Positions 42,798 to 52,513 of a stretch of 64,000 bases of DNA are shown here, in pieces. The DNA is taken from positions 1,043,229-1,107,228 of the forward strand of contig NZ_NWTM01000001.1 of the NCBI RefSeq assembly GCF_004137795.1. Reading direction: 5' to 3'. The stretch's first letter is position 1; each line of letters opens with the position of its first letter. This DNA comes from Pectobacterium zantedeschiae. GTDB taxonomy: Bacteria > Pseudomonadota > Gammaproteobacteria > Enterobacterales > Enterobacteriaceae. A program made the translations under genes and the position numbers. Under the pieces are notes generated by a model. It was not told the origin of the DNA. It saw only the letters and a program-made list of their open reading frames with translations, and did not search any database.

Positions 42798-43394
42798 TCA
42801 GATACGATGCTCTGGTCTAACCACCTTCGCAAACAACCAGGAGATGGCTTCAAAAATACAGAGATTACTAACATCGAACGTATGTTGATAAAAATCCCCA
42901 GCAAACAGTATCGACACGTCTGCACGGCAGAGAGCTAGCAAAAAGTTAAAATCATTTCCGGCAAAATCCTGCACTTCGTCGACAAGTAACTCCTCATAGT
43001 AGCGTACCAACCGATCGCAAATAGATGGCAACATGTCCAGTGCGATCAGGAGTTGCGTGAGTCGCCGATGGTACAATCGGCCACTGCGGTCCTGATAATG
43101 CAGCGCATTTGTACGCGGGAGTCTTAACGGAGGCTGAGCGAAACTAAGGCCGCGCGAGGCAAGTCGCTCCTGCAAAAATGGACGAAAACAGAAATTGTGC
43201 AGAAACTCAAACCATGTCATCACTCGGATCCCTTCGGGCATAAAGCCAAACTGCTTTATGATCCTAGCCCGCAGATGCGCTTCGTTATTAACGGTGTGTG
43301 TCAGGATCAGGCTTCGACTATCTTCTCTCAGTCTCTGTGTCAGTAGCGTAGTTTTACCTGATCCTGCAACGGCAAAAATCACTCTCTTATCCAT
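42798..43394 (-). pseudogene. GajB-like UvrD/PcrA helicase, N-terminal fragment
   Basis: A 198-residue frame with the N-terminal half of a superfamily 1 helicase: Walker A AVAGSGKTT at residues 8-16, DEVQD at 139-143 and AGDFYQHTFDVS at about 165-176. After that the sequence leaves the family and stops at residue 198, so motifs IV-VI of the normal roughly 500-residue GajB are missing. It overlaps the GajA-like fragment by 16 bases in the GajA-GajB order of Gabija anti-phage systems. Almost certainly non-functional. Confidence 0.8.
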
Positions 43395-44236
43395 GCCAGC
43401 GCCTCCCTGATATAAATAGGTACTATTAGTTTAGTGTTGCCCTGCTGCAGAAGCCTGAATGCCGCTTCTGCCTTGTTAGCCAGCATGTAGGCCTGCACAG
43501 TCAGCGTCCGGCGATCCCTACCCAGTAGTTCCTCGCAAAATACGGTGTTGTCTTGGTATAGACTGATTTCGAATGTTGAACGATTGTTGTCGCTATCAGC
43601 AAAAATACGCGTAGCATCACTGAGTACATCAGCGTAACGCTCAACGCAGTTCTGCTGATAGTCGCCGTCGTTGTCACGCAGTGCAGCAACACGGTTACCC
43701 AACAAACGGGCTAGCTCAAGATAGCGGCGAAAACTTGTTCCGCCGATGGCGATGACATGTATACCATCATCCTCCGGAGCCTTACTGTACAAGCGTCGAT
43801 AAAAGTCCTCAATCAAGATAAATTCGGCATCCCCCTCAACGAGGAGCACACGTCGTGACAGTGCAAACTCAAGAACATTATTATCCGGGGCTTTAATAAA
43901 GAAGGAAGCCGTCTCCTCTGATAGTTCATTAAGCCGTACTGGATGAGACTTTCCAAGGAGGATCGCTTTACGCAGATCGAGGCGTGACGAGATATGGCTA
44001 CTGTGTGTGGCGATAAACAGTTGTGTCTGCCGCTCAGCAGCAAGCTGGTTCACAAGCCTCTTCATACTGACGTGACTCAGGTGATTCTCCGGCTCTAGGA
44101 GGTTGAAAATCAGTCGAACTACATAGCGCAGCTTGCTTACAAGGCGGCTAAATCCGAAGTAACGCGATTTTTCGGGGCGGTAGGCAGAAATGAACCTTGC
44201 CCCTGCGGGTCGGGAGTAAAGTATAAAAAATGTCAT
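43379..44236 (-). pseudogene. GajA-like OLD-family nuclease, C-terminal fragment
   Basis: A 285-residue remnant of a roughly 580-residue OLD (ATPase plus TOPRIM) nuclease. Present: the Walker B/signature EPENHLS (48-54), the H-loop IATHSSHISSRL (about 75-86), TOPRIM VEGDAE (133-138) and RDNDGD (187-192), and an intact C-terminus. Absent: the P-loop and about 290 residues before it; residues 1-45 look unrelated. The adjoining overlap with a GajB-like fragment identifies a broken Gabija system. Confidence 0.8.
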
Positions 44237-44530
44237 GGAGCCTGAGTGCTGGCTTCGCTATGTTGGACGCGGCCGGGGGGCTAAGTCCACGGGAGTCATA
44301 TCAGGATGCAGTCCACATCGTGCAACCGAGCGCTTTTTATTGGTATTGCCGTTGACTCTCTTAAAGCACATCGTCGTGCGTGGGGGCAGTATATGGCCTG
44401 CGAAAGCAGGCCAAATTCACCCAAGAGCGATAAAATACGCGAGTGCGCACTAAAACACGCTATGGTAGCGCTGACCCTTAGTTGCAACGTCAAAAATGAA
44501 CAACTCCCAGGCAGGGTTACTGGCTTCGGC
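44237..44530. other. Gap between gajA remnant and AlbA_2 gene
   Basis: About 290 bases with no supported gene. It is GC-richer than its surroundings and contains a perfect hairpin GGCCTGC-GAAA-GCAGGCC (44395-44412) with a GNRA tetraloop. Open frames on both strands here have no recognisable family. Confidence 0.4.
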
Positions 44531-45673
44531 TCAACGCATATGATTAAAAACCCACCAAGAAAATTGTCTCTCTACTTCCATTCTTAGTTCTGGGTCAGTT
44601 TTCATCGATGCTGTATCAGGCACACCATCCGGACAAAAATCAGCAAGCTGACTTTGAGTAAACTTTAGCTTTTCTTCTTTTTCCCCTGCGTTCTCAAACA
44701 CCATGAATGGCAGCTCGATAATCGGCGGTTTGGTCTGGGTGGTTAACGGCATGATTATGCCTGAATTACGGCCAGGCAGTGAGTGTAATTCTCTGATATG
44801 ACTTAACAGATTGTAGGGTAAAGTGTTTTTTACGAAGTAAAAAACGTCTGCATAATAATCAGTTACGAATCCATCCCTTTTTCCTGGATAAGCCAGCGTA
44901 TCCATCTCTGGAAAGGGAAACTGTAAACCCTCATTTCTGTAATGTACGATTGGCACTCGTTCAAGTACACGCCCACGGTATTTGAGGATGTATTCATAGT
45001 GACAAGGTTGCTCAATACTAATCGTTGACCACCAGTGTTGTCCTCCTATATCTTTTTCTGTGTCGCCAATATGAATGGCATAATCCGGGTCCAACCGATA
45101 ATAGGCCTCGCTGATACCGTCATATTCCCAATTGTCATAATCCAGAAGCAGTCTGACTATGCGGTCAGCGGGTGCCAGGTCCAGGTTAAAGCGCTCTCTC
45201 CACATTGCCATGACATCTCCAGGGCTGGCACAGCTAGTTACGGGCGTATTGGCATCTTGTTGCCGGGTGTAAACGACACCGGCTCTGACAGTTTTCCCCT
45301 CTTTTATATAGTCCTGGGTCAGATAGTAGGGTTTCATTCTGACGTTACGAATTTGTAGAATAGCCAGCACCTTATGCTGGAGTGTGATGTGGCGCAGCTG
45401 AATATCCGGACAATGGTGCTCTGCAAAACTGACTTTTCTTAACAGATCGATTAAATTTGCCTGGTTAAGTTGCTTACCATCTTCCGGCACGCCAGTAATC
45501 AACCCTTCATCATTCACGCCAAAAATCAGATACCGGTCACCGTCATGCAGGACGTTTGCCATGCAAAGGATATCGTGAACAAGGGCTGCATTGTTTTGGT
45601 GGTAGGTTTGTTTAAAGTCCCACCATGGCCCTTCCTTTCCACTGGCAATCAGTTTTTCGATGGTTTCGTTCAT
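44531..45673 (-). CDS. Schlafen-type AlbA_2 domain ATP-binding protein
   Basis: A 380-residue protein whose N-terminal domain is of the AlbA_2 (Schlafen) type: EGPWWDFKQTYHQNNAALVHDI, with the divergent E/D residues, and the glycine-rich DGDRYLIFGVNDEGLITGV (about 44-62). The rest, about 150-380, is not recognised; it ends QFSWWVFNHMR. AlbA_2 proteins occur as regulators or RNA-cutting effectors in defence and stress systems. It lies 135 bases downstream of the nuclease-STAND gene in the same orientation and may belong to the same system. Role is inference. Confidence 0.72.
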   Translation of the reverse strand: MNETIEKLIASGKEGPWWDFKQTYHQNNAALVHDILCMANVLHDGDRYLIFGVNDEGLITGVPEDGKQLNQANLIDLLRKVSFAEHHCPDIQLRHITLQHKVLAILQIRNVRMKPYYLTQDYIKEGKTVRAGVVYTRQQDANTPVTSCASPGDVMAMWRERFNLDLAPADRIVRLLLDYDNWEYDGISEAYYRLDPDYAIHIGDTEKDIGGQHWWSTISIEQPCHYEYILKYRGRVLERVPIVHYRNEGLQFPFPEMDTLAYPGKRDGFVTDYYADVFYFVKNTLPYNLLSHIRELHSLPGRNSGIIMPLTTQTKPPIIELPFMVFENAGEKEEKLKFTQSQLADFCPDGVPDTASMKTDPELRMEVERQFSWWVFNHMR

Positions 45674-45758
45674 AGTCCCCTCTATCCGATATGGCGTGCG
45701 TTTGCTTGTACCAAGTATTCCTTCAGTCTACTTAAATTGGTAGTGTGAAATGGCTCTT

Positions 45759-45775
45759 CTGGCATTCGATGCCAG
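45759..45775. terminator. Short hairpin between STAND and AlbA_2 genes
   Basis: CTGGCAT-TCG-ATGCCAG, a perfect 7-bp stem with a three-base loop, 34 bases past the STAND gene stop. No T tract; a pause or mRNA-stabilising element is equally possible. Confidence 0.4.
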
Positions 45776-45808
45776 GGCAGCCAGTTGATTACTTAATAAG
45801 TATCGTTG

Positions 45809-48800
45809 TCAGCAGTTAAACGGCAGTTCCTCTTCTCGTAAAACTACTGGCGCCTTGTCTGCCCGGTACTGGATCCAAGTTTTCAGGTCTATTTGCGAGC
45901 CGTTACGGCCAGCTAAATCAAAATATCCCCTGTTAGCAAAACGGCGATATATAAGTTCTTCACCTGTTATGGACAGGTAGGCGTTCAACGCCGAACGATG
46001 AATGAAAAGTCCGCTTTGTCTTACACCTTTATGATGGAAGGCTATAAGTTTGCCAGAACGATCAACCCAACCGCTTTGACAATCCCATAAAAGTTCGAGT
46101 TTTTGAATGATTCCCTGGCATGGCGCAATGAGGTTATCCTGGCGTTCGGGCGTGGTATATGAGTAGTCGTATTCCCATTCGCTTCCGCGAAGTAAACTGA
46201 CTTCTGTAAAATTAAATGCTTCCCTATCTTCCTCATTATTAAGAAGTTGTTTGTACACTGGGCTGTCAGGATATTCAGCAAGATAACCGCGATAACAGCT
46301 ATTCCTCTGATTATATTGGAAAATATCGCGCGCACTTTTCTGTTTAAAGTTCTGGATGCTTTCATTTATGAGTGCGCTTGAATAATAAGCACGCACTGCC
46401 AGGTAAGGTGAATTCCAGCTATTTTCATTCGGCGCTTTATCCTCGTCCCTATAGCTGTGTGAAAGCGCTACCCACTGTTCCCCTTCCTTGTCAGTTCGAA
46501 TCAGACAAGCTTCATAAGGTGACAAATCATCGGTCCGAACCCAACCTTTGATATCTGAATTGCGGTCAGGGAATGCATAATTTGTTTCTTCCATCAGTAC
46601 TGGATAGACACTTTCTGCGGTGATGTCGCGTACATCGGTCAGGTCGACTTTACGGACGTCGACTGACCATAGATGATCACTTGTAGGTTCGTAGTCGGAA
46701 TATGGGTCTTCCAGTGCGGGAACATTACTGGCCAGAATGCCCAGTAGTCGATGTAAGGCGATCCAGTAATATTTTTTACCGAGTCGGTCAGCATACCCTT
46801 TTCTACCCCGTCCCGAGCCATACTGACTCCCGATATGGCGATCATAATTGAGCGCGCAGTGGTTATAACCGGGATATCCTAAATTAAGTGCTTCTCGCAT
46901 TAACCAACAGGCAATGTTTTCATGGCTGATATTGGCGCTCTTCAGGTCAAAGCCGGAAATCTTCGATTCCACCTGATAACGCCAGAAATCCGGGGCCATG
47001 GACTCTCCCCAGAGCACCATGTTTGATGGTAAATGTTCCAGATCTAAGAGGAGTTTGACATCCGCCAGTACAGGCCATCGTGATGGTAATGATACGTTTG
47101 TCTGGTAATGCTGTAATTGGCTAGTTACGGCTGTGGGAAATTCTCCTGTTTTCAACAAGTTTACTAATAGCTGAACCGTATCCCGGAGCAGAATATTCTC
47201 GCTATCTGACGCAATGCTTAATAGGCCAGGGAGCGCTGGCATAAACGCATTTCTACGTTGGCGTGACAATAAGCATGCACTGTAGATAGCAAGGCTAATA
47301 CGCTCTAATACGTAATCATCATCACAATATGCAAATTCACTGATTACTGTTTGGCAGTTTTCTGGGTAGTTTGCCAGGATTCTGCTTAGCCCTTTTGAGG
47401 ATAAATCCCTGATTCGGCGGTCAGCACACGAAGTGAGCCAGGCAAGTGTTAGACTGGCCAGCCTCCGGCTTTCAGCAGGCCAATGGGTTATGTCAGCAAA
47501 TAGTGCTGCATGGATGAGTGAATAGACAGCAGTCTTGTTATCAAATGATCCCAGCGCAGCTAATGACAAGTAGGTGTCACGTTCAGCTAAGGATGACTGC
47601 CGTAAAAATGGCCCCAGCCAATTAGTTGCGTTTAGACGATGGTCAGGAACCAGACTAAGTGAAAACAGCGCTTCATAAACCGACTCCCATAATCCAGGTG
47701 TATGTAGTGCTGCATGGATGTGTTCATCAATTTCTTCCACTACACTTTGTCGGGAGCGCCAAACCAATGACTGGATGAACAGCTTATGGGCTTGTTCGGA
47801 TGGTAATCCTACTTCTTCAGCAGTAATTTCAAGAGCAGTTTTCTCTGGCAGCACGGCGGCAAGAGCTTCCAGCAATCCAGCATCTTCTTCTGTTAACGCT
47901 GCAATTTTCTCCGCTAGTTTTGCTGTATCCGAATCAAGAGCTTCCACAAGGCTGATAGCACGGAGTATGTCACCGTAGCGTTGATAACCCAGACGGATCA
48001 GGAAGGTATCCTCATCTACAACAGAAAGGATAATGAGGCCTTCATGTGCCAATGCATTTAAAAAGGATTCAGGTGTGGTCTCAGTTCCCACTATTTTGCT
48101 CAGTGCTTCGCAACAGGTTTCCCAGGTTCGGTTCTGCGGCAACTCATGTGTCAGGGTATTCGCGAGTGCCATCATTGCAGCCCTTACCAGATTGCGAGGG
48201 TTTGCGTAGTGGAGGCGTTCTCGAATTAAAACATCGCAATGTTTGAGATGTCCTTGAAACAGAGAGGTAAAACCCGGCAAAGAAATATCCAGACTGTCAC
48301 GGCCTTCGCCCTTTAGCGTTTTACAGGCCAAGTGTAAAAATAAAGGATTACTGAGTTCGGGTGAAAAAAGTGGTGTAATCTCTGCATCCAGCCCATAGTA
48401 GGCTGCGAAAGCTTGTACCGCTTCGAATTGATGTCCTGAAAAACCGATGTGTTCGAAAGCAAACCCTGGAAAGCGTGAATCGACCACAAGATTGCGATAG
48501 GTATCTCGGGTTGAAACGCAGATTTTGATGTCTGGATAAGACTTGCATTGAGCGAGCAATTCGGGAAGCTTGTCCTTCCAGCGCACTTCTTGCGGGCTTT
48601 CGTTCAAGGCATCGATATAAATGACAAAAGGTAAGCCAGTATGTTCGGCGCAGGCTTGTATGCATTCAAATAATGTCGAACGATCGATGGCGGCACCCAG
48701 CCCTATTTTACTGCGTAGCACTTCCCAAGGTTCTGCTTTGCCAAAGTCATCTCCAAAGACGACCATGGAAAAACCACCATGTTCCAGTCGACGCAATGCT

Positions 48801-49936
48801 GCGCTGACAATGGCATGGGTTTTGCCGATACCCGCTGGCCCAACCAGCAGTAAGGAATGTGCTGTTGCGGCACCAATGACCTGCGAAGTCAGCAAATTTT
48901 GCAGTTGCTGCGCCTGCTCTTCCCATTTTCTCGCCGCATCCATATCTCCGGCAGGAAATGCACACATATACTCTGCGTGGAACTGTCGGAACGATTCTGT
49001 ATCACTATGCTTGCCATGCTTTTCATAAAATTTATCTTCTTGAGCATGGCGCGCATCAGCGAAAAGTGTCAATAGGGATGACAGAGCGACGCAAAGATCT
49101 GTAACCGATGTGGCCGTGACATTGTTATCTCTCATGCTCTCACAGTAGGCAATTATTTCTTCAATCAATGCCGTGGCAGATGTAGCACGGGTTTCGCCGA
49201 GTATATCCAGCGATTTGCGTCCGTATCCATTCAGTGAATGGAACTCTCGAACGATTGGTGTTAATGATGTTTCGTACCACTCGCAAAAGTCACCAGTCCC
49301 ACCAAAGAAATCCAGGCCGACATGAGCATTCGTCACCACATCCAACATTGAAGTATATCTTGGCCCGGCAAAAGCAATGGCGTCATCCAGACATTGTTGA
49401 ATTTGAGCTGTTGTCAGCAACGTGTCATCAAACCAATACCTGCGCATCCCTCCGTAAGGGTCTATCTCAAGTAATTGATTGCAGATAACAGCAGCGGTAC
49501 AAAGGACAATAGAAAGTGACTTCCCTTTCGCTGACGCTTCCGATTCGACTTTACTTTTCCATTCTTCAAAGCGTTCCGCCTGGCTTTTTCCTCGCTTTCC
49601 CGCAGCAACACGCCCGGTCAGGTCAAACGGTATATAAATCCAGTATTCGGTTAGTGTGGGATGGTTGCTTAGCGCAGCTTTAAGGGAACTATCAATCTGT
49701 GTAAGCTCTGCGGAAGCAAGCTGGAAAAAGTATTTTGCCTGAACACCGAATACGGCACCGTCCGGTGAGCGGAAATATGCCTCAACGCCACCGTCTCCAC
49801 CATCTCCACGCAGACTAATAAATGTTGAATTTGTCGGTACTCGACAGGTTTTCCTAAATAACTGTACGGCAAGTGCTTCAAAGCTATCGTTACGGCTTTT
49901 GGGGGCGCTGCGAATTAAACTGAAATCAATATTCAT
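45809..49936 (-). CDS. Nuclease-STAND NTPase, Avs4-like antiviral protein
   Basis: A 1375-residue protein from ATG 49936 (AAGGA eight bases upstream; GTG 49939 also in frame). Residues 1-160 look like an Mrr-type PD-(D/E)xK nuclease: E20, D48 in GDGGDGGVEAY and the QAK motif at 66-68. A STAND-type NTPase follows with Walker A GPAGIGKT (366-373) and Walker B FVIYIDALNE (437-446). The middle is helical repeat-like; the last 350 residues are of unknown fold. This plan matches Avs antiviral sensors, closest to Avs4, that detect phage proteins and then cut DNA. The gene looks complete and lies in a defence island. Confidence 0.75.
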   Translation of the reverse strand: MNIDFSLIRSAPKSRNDSFEALAVQLFRKTCRVPTNSTFISLRGDGGDGGVEAYFRSPDGAVFGVQAKYFFQLASAELTQIDSSLKAALSNHPTLTEYWIYIPFDLTGRVAAGKRGKSQAERFEEWKSKVESEASAKGKSLSIVLCTAAVICNQLLEIDPYGGMRRYWFDDTLLTTAQIQQCLDDAIAFAGPRYTSMLDVVTNAHVGLDFFGGTGDFCEWYETSLTPIVREFHSLNGYGRKSLDILGETRATSATALIEEIIAYCESMRDNNVTATSVTDLCVALSSLLTLFADARHAQEDKFYEKHGKHSDTESFRQFHAEYMCAFPAGDMDAARKWEEQAQQLQNLLTSQVIGAATAHSLLLVGPAGIGKTHAIVSAALRRLEHGGFSMVVFGDDFGKAEPWEVLRSKIGLGAAIDRSTLFECIQACAEHTGLPFVIYIDALNESPQEVRWKDKLPELLAQCKSYPDIKICVSTRDTYRNLVVDSRFPGFAFEHIGFSGHQFEAVQAFAAYYGLDAEITPLFSPELSNPLFLHLACKTLKGEGRDSLDISLPGFTSLFQGHLKHCDVLIRERLHYANPRNLVRAAMMALANTLTHELPQNRTWETCCEALSKIVGTETTPESFLNALAHEGLIILSVVDEDTFLIRLGYQRYGDILRAISLVEALDSDTAKLAEKIAALTEEDAGLLEALAAVLPEKTALEITAEEVGLPSEQAHKLFIQSLVWRSRQSVVEEIDEHIHAALHTPGLWESVYEALFSLSLVPDHRLNATNWLGPFLRQSSLAERDTYLSLAALGSFDNKTAVYSLIHAALFADITHWPAESRRLASLTLAWLTSCADRRIRDLSSKGLSRILANYPENCQTVISEFAYCDDDYVLERISLAIYSACLLSRQRRNAFMPALPGLLSIASDSENILLRDTVQLLVNLLKTGEFPTAVTSQLQHYQTNVSLPSRWPVLADVKLLLDLEHLPSNMVLWGESMAPDFWRYQVESKISGFDLKSANISHENIACWLMREALNLGYPGYNHCALNYDRHIGSQYGSGRGRKGYADRLGKKYYWIALHRLLGILASNVPALEDPYSDYEPTSDHLWSVDVRKVDLTDVRDITAESVYPVLMEETNYAFPDRNSDIKGWVRTDDLSPYEACLIRTDKEGEQWVALSHSYRDEDKAPNENSWNSPYLAVRAYYSSALINESIQNFKQKSARDIFQYNQRNSCYRGYLAEYPDSPVYKQLLNNEEDREAFNFTEVSLLRGSEWEYDYSYTTPERQDNLIAPCQGIIQKLELLWDCQSGWVDRSGKLIAFHHKGVRQSGLFIHRSALNAYLSITGEELIYRRFANRGYFDLAGRNGSQIDLKTWIQYRADKAPVVLREEELPFNC

Positions 49937-49975
49937 CACCAGTCCTTGTTCCTGTCAATAATGCGGCAAAAGCAA

Positions 49976-50191
49976 TCACATATTATACCCATTAAAAATG
50001 TATTGGTATTGAAGCGAGGTAAGATGTTCGCTGTTATCAGGCTTGATAGCCCGTAGCCACTTGTAGAGGCTGTGCGCAGAAACGCCCAGACGGTCTGATA
50101 CTTCGGCAAGAGAATAACCGCGCTCCGTTATCTGGCGGACGGCTTCTTCCTTAAATTCAGGTGTAAATCGTGCTGTGCCCATACGCTCCAC
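49976..50191 (-). pseudogene. IS3-family transposase OrfA, 5' fragment
   Basis: A 71-residue frame with the OrfA helix-turn-helix: RFTPEFKEEAVRQITERG and YSLAEVSDRLGVSAHSLYKW. After residue about 54 the sequence diverges (EHLTSLQYQY...), so the coiled-coil part and all of OrfB are gone. It lies 36 bases upstream of the STAND gene start, so its insertion or decay set the promoter region of that gene. Confidence 0.8.
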
Positions 50192-50281
50192 CTATGCTCA
50201 AACTATAGGGCAGGATCGTCTACCGGGGCGGGGTCAGTCCATAAATGACTCTGAGGTGTCTGTTAAACCCGTGGCGATTCA
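49976..50281 (-). mobile_element. IS3-type insertion sequence remnant, left end
   Basis: The outer end reads TGAATCGCCACGGGTTTAAC on the minus strand from 50281, a typical TGA-starting IS3-family terminus, followed by the truncated OrfA. The other end and orfB are missing. A 13-bp copy of the same end, TGAATCGCCACGG, lies at 50468-50480 in the opposite orientation. Confidence 0.6.
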
Positions 50282-50602
50282 GTTAATGTCCCCCCACTTC
50301 ATTTGCATATAATTTCCTAGTCCAAGGGAAAATTTAAATCGCATGAAAATTTATCAAATTAAACCATCGCACTTATCAATAATAAATTTTATAGCCACAG
50401 AAGCACTGGTATAGGCGCAATAATTTTGAATCTCATCAGATTTATGCTTGTTTCCTAGATCACAAACTGAATCGCCACGGATAATGTATAGAAAATGGCT
50501 TCCTATACTTAGAGGCCATAACTAACAAATTATCGCTTATGGTTTATTATGGTAATTTATTACTACAATTGATGAAGCTCATAGGATAAGGAGTAAAAAA
50601 AA
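50282..50602. other. AT-rich gap with a second IS end copy
   Basis: About 320 strongly AT-rich bases with no gene. The only recognised item is the 13-bp TGAATCGCCACGG at 50468-50480, the inverted copy of the IS end at 50269-50281. Confidence 0.45.
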
Positions 50603-51433
50603 TTAAACCTTATCAATATAGTTAAACATTCGAACACCATTAATACTTAAAAAGTTGTATAGAGCCATCTTTTCTTCGTTTTCAATTGTAAGATTCATAT
50701 CATCATCAAAAATGAAATATTCTTCTTTTATGATGTGAAGACGATTATCTTTTCGGTTTGTAATAATTTCTTTATCACGAACTTCAATTTTAACGTCATA
50801 CTTGTTAAATAAATTCTTTGTATAACCCAATCTACATACTTCAGCATAACTACCAGCAAGAATTTTTATCTCATATGGTAATGTTTTTTTAGTTAAATGG
50901 GCTTTCAGATTTAATTGAGTATCATGTATGAATGCACCATCATAATTTCGCTCAAGGATATCAATGTTAATAGCAGTTAGTATAGTTTGTAGATTATTTA
51001 GATAGTTATCATATTCTTCTATTTGGCAATCACACAAGTTCCCTCTATTTTCATTTCTAATGTTTGATACGTGAAACTTCAAAGACTCTTTAGCTAATTG
51101 TATTAAATCACTCTCAAGCTTAAAACTAAAGTCGTATGAAGGCTTCCTATTTATAAACAACAAACCCTTATTCCAGTTTTCTTTATGTTGATGATGTTGT
51201 TTTATTCTATTCATCCCAGCATCTGTCTGGCCGATGTAAACTTCATTTCTATCTATAGTGCGATCATAATAATCATGATAGAGAATGTAACACATTGGAC
51301 TAGAAGGGATGATTTCCAAATTAGAAAGAGCGGAAATGCATTCCCTCTTAAATGAAATGATACTCCCATCCAGGTCTGGTGAAGTAATAATCCTTGCAAT
51401 ATTTTGGTTAAGCACTTTTATTTCAACATTCAT
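50603..51433 (-). CDS. GIY-YIG nuclease family protein
   Basis: A 276-residue protein with an internal GIY-YIG-like nuclease core: MCYILYHDYYDRT (about 47-59), NEVYIGQTDAGMNRIKQHHQ with conserved arginine (about 62-81), WNKGLLFINR and a downstream glutamate in KLESDLIQLA. The C-terminal 150 residues are not recognised. The gene is AT-rich, unlike the backbone, pointing to recent transfer. It might be a defence or mobile-element nuclease; its target is unknown. Confidence 0.72.
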   Translation of the reverse strand: MNVEIKVLNQNIARIITSPDLDGSIISFKRECISALSNLEIIPSSPMCYILYHDYYDRTIDRNEVYIGQTDAGMNRIKQHHQHKENWNKGLLFINRKPSYDFSFKLESDLIQLAKESLKFHVSNIRNENRGNLCDCQIEEYDNYLNNLQTILTAINIDILERNYDGAFIHDTQLNLKAHLTKKTLPYEIKILAGSYAEVCRLGYTKNLFNKYDVKIEVRDKEIITNRKDNRLHIIKEEYFIFDDDMNLTIENEEKMALYNFLSINGVRMFNYIDKV

Positions 51434-51776
51434 TAAACTCTTATCTCCATCATTATCGGGATGAACAACTGGATAATACGTTGCCTTAAATTAATTATCT
51501 AGAAATTATCATCAATCACCAGTAAATAATTCTCACCAGTGAACACATTTGATACATTAGCGGTAACTCGATCTGTGGTCAGGGTAAAACCTAATTAGGG
51601 ATGCTCCAATTTTTATAAATTATGGCGCGATCATGATGAAAGATTAGGATAGGCTCATGTTTCCATTGCTTTGAGCTTAGAACTACATTCTGTATTAAAG
51701 TGTTTCTGTAATAGTCATCTTCTAGGAAAGAACTGCTACCTCTATAAAACACATTTTTATGAGGCCGACTTATTTC
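51434..51776. other. AT-rich intergenic stretch
   Basis: About 340 bases without a recognisable gene. It must hold the terminator of the 51777-52361 gene's neighbour and the promoter of the GIY-YIG gene; no clear hairpin or operator was seen. Confidence 0.35.
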
Positions 51777-52361
51777 TTATTCCCATGCCCTATAAATTTC
51801 ATGCTCTGATTCAAGTTCATGAATGTAGCTAATAATATTTACTCCAAGCTTTGATGGGTCTAACGTGACGATCCATTCCTTACCTTTTATTTTTCCATGA
51901 AGTTCCACTACTCCGCTGAACCAAAAACCGTATAAGTCTTCAGACCAATATAAAAATCGCTCCTTGTGGCCATCTTTATTGCACATAATGAAAGCAACTG
52001 AGGTGGCGTGTATTATTTTATTACAGGTCTCACGGATTGATAAATTTTTTAAGGAATGCAGTTCTTGCGCACATGGGTTAAAAGTCGTGATCCTTTTGTC
52101 TGGTTTTATGAGTTCGTCATGATCTAAATATGTATCGGTGAGGGAATCCTGCAGGATTCTAATTTTTGTCGCCGTTACAATAAGTAACTCACAAACTGTT
52201 TTTTGTAGATGGTAAATGAAATTTGGCTTTGTAGGACCAAATGAAATATGGTCTCCATCATCTAAAAAGTGGTCGAGCACATGATGATTACCTGAGCACC
52301 AGACGACAAGTTGGAATGCATTCTCTGTGATGAGTGCTGTATCTAAAGCATGTGGACGCAT
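51777..52361 (-). CDS. Hypothetical protein, 194 residues
   Basis: Not recognised. I start it at ATG 52361 (MRPHALDTALITENAFQLVV) because AAAGGAG lies six bases upstream; the frame stays open to 52409. The protein is soluble, mildly acidic and helical, with HLQKTVCELLIVTATKIRIL, an ETCNKIIHATSVAFIM segment and a C-terminal VSL-type beta-rich part (LHGKIKGKEWIVTLDPSKL). No signal peptide or membrane helix. AT-rich gene in the accessory island. Confidence 0.65.
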   Translation of the reverse strand: MRPHALDTALITENAFQLVVWCSGNHHVLDHFLDDGDHISFGPTKPNFIYHLQKTVCELLIVTATKIRILQDSLTDTYLDHDELIKPDKRITTFNPCAQELHSLKNLSIRETCNKIIHATSVAFIMCNKDGHKERFLYWSEDLYGFWFSGVVELHGKIKGKEWIVTLDPSKLGVNIISYIHELESEHEIYRAWE

Positions 52362-52513
52362 CACATCTCCTTTTAATCCTGATAAATAAAGCATGATATT
52401 AAAAGCCACTCTAACAAGAATTAGAACTTAAAAAAACCACCATCTCAGAAGCAATAATCTTGGCGCATATAGCTCTCGTTTTTCTAAGTTAATATCTCGA
52501 TGCCCACTGTTTG

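Noticed and set aside
44306..44587. 93-codon plus-strand ORF in the gap beside the gajA remnant
   Set aside because: Runs antisense into the AlbA_2 gene, no recognisable family and no ribosome site.
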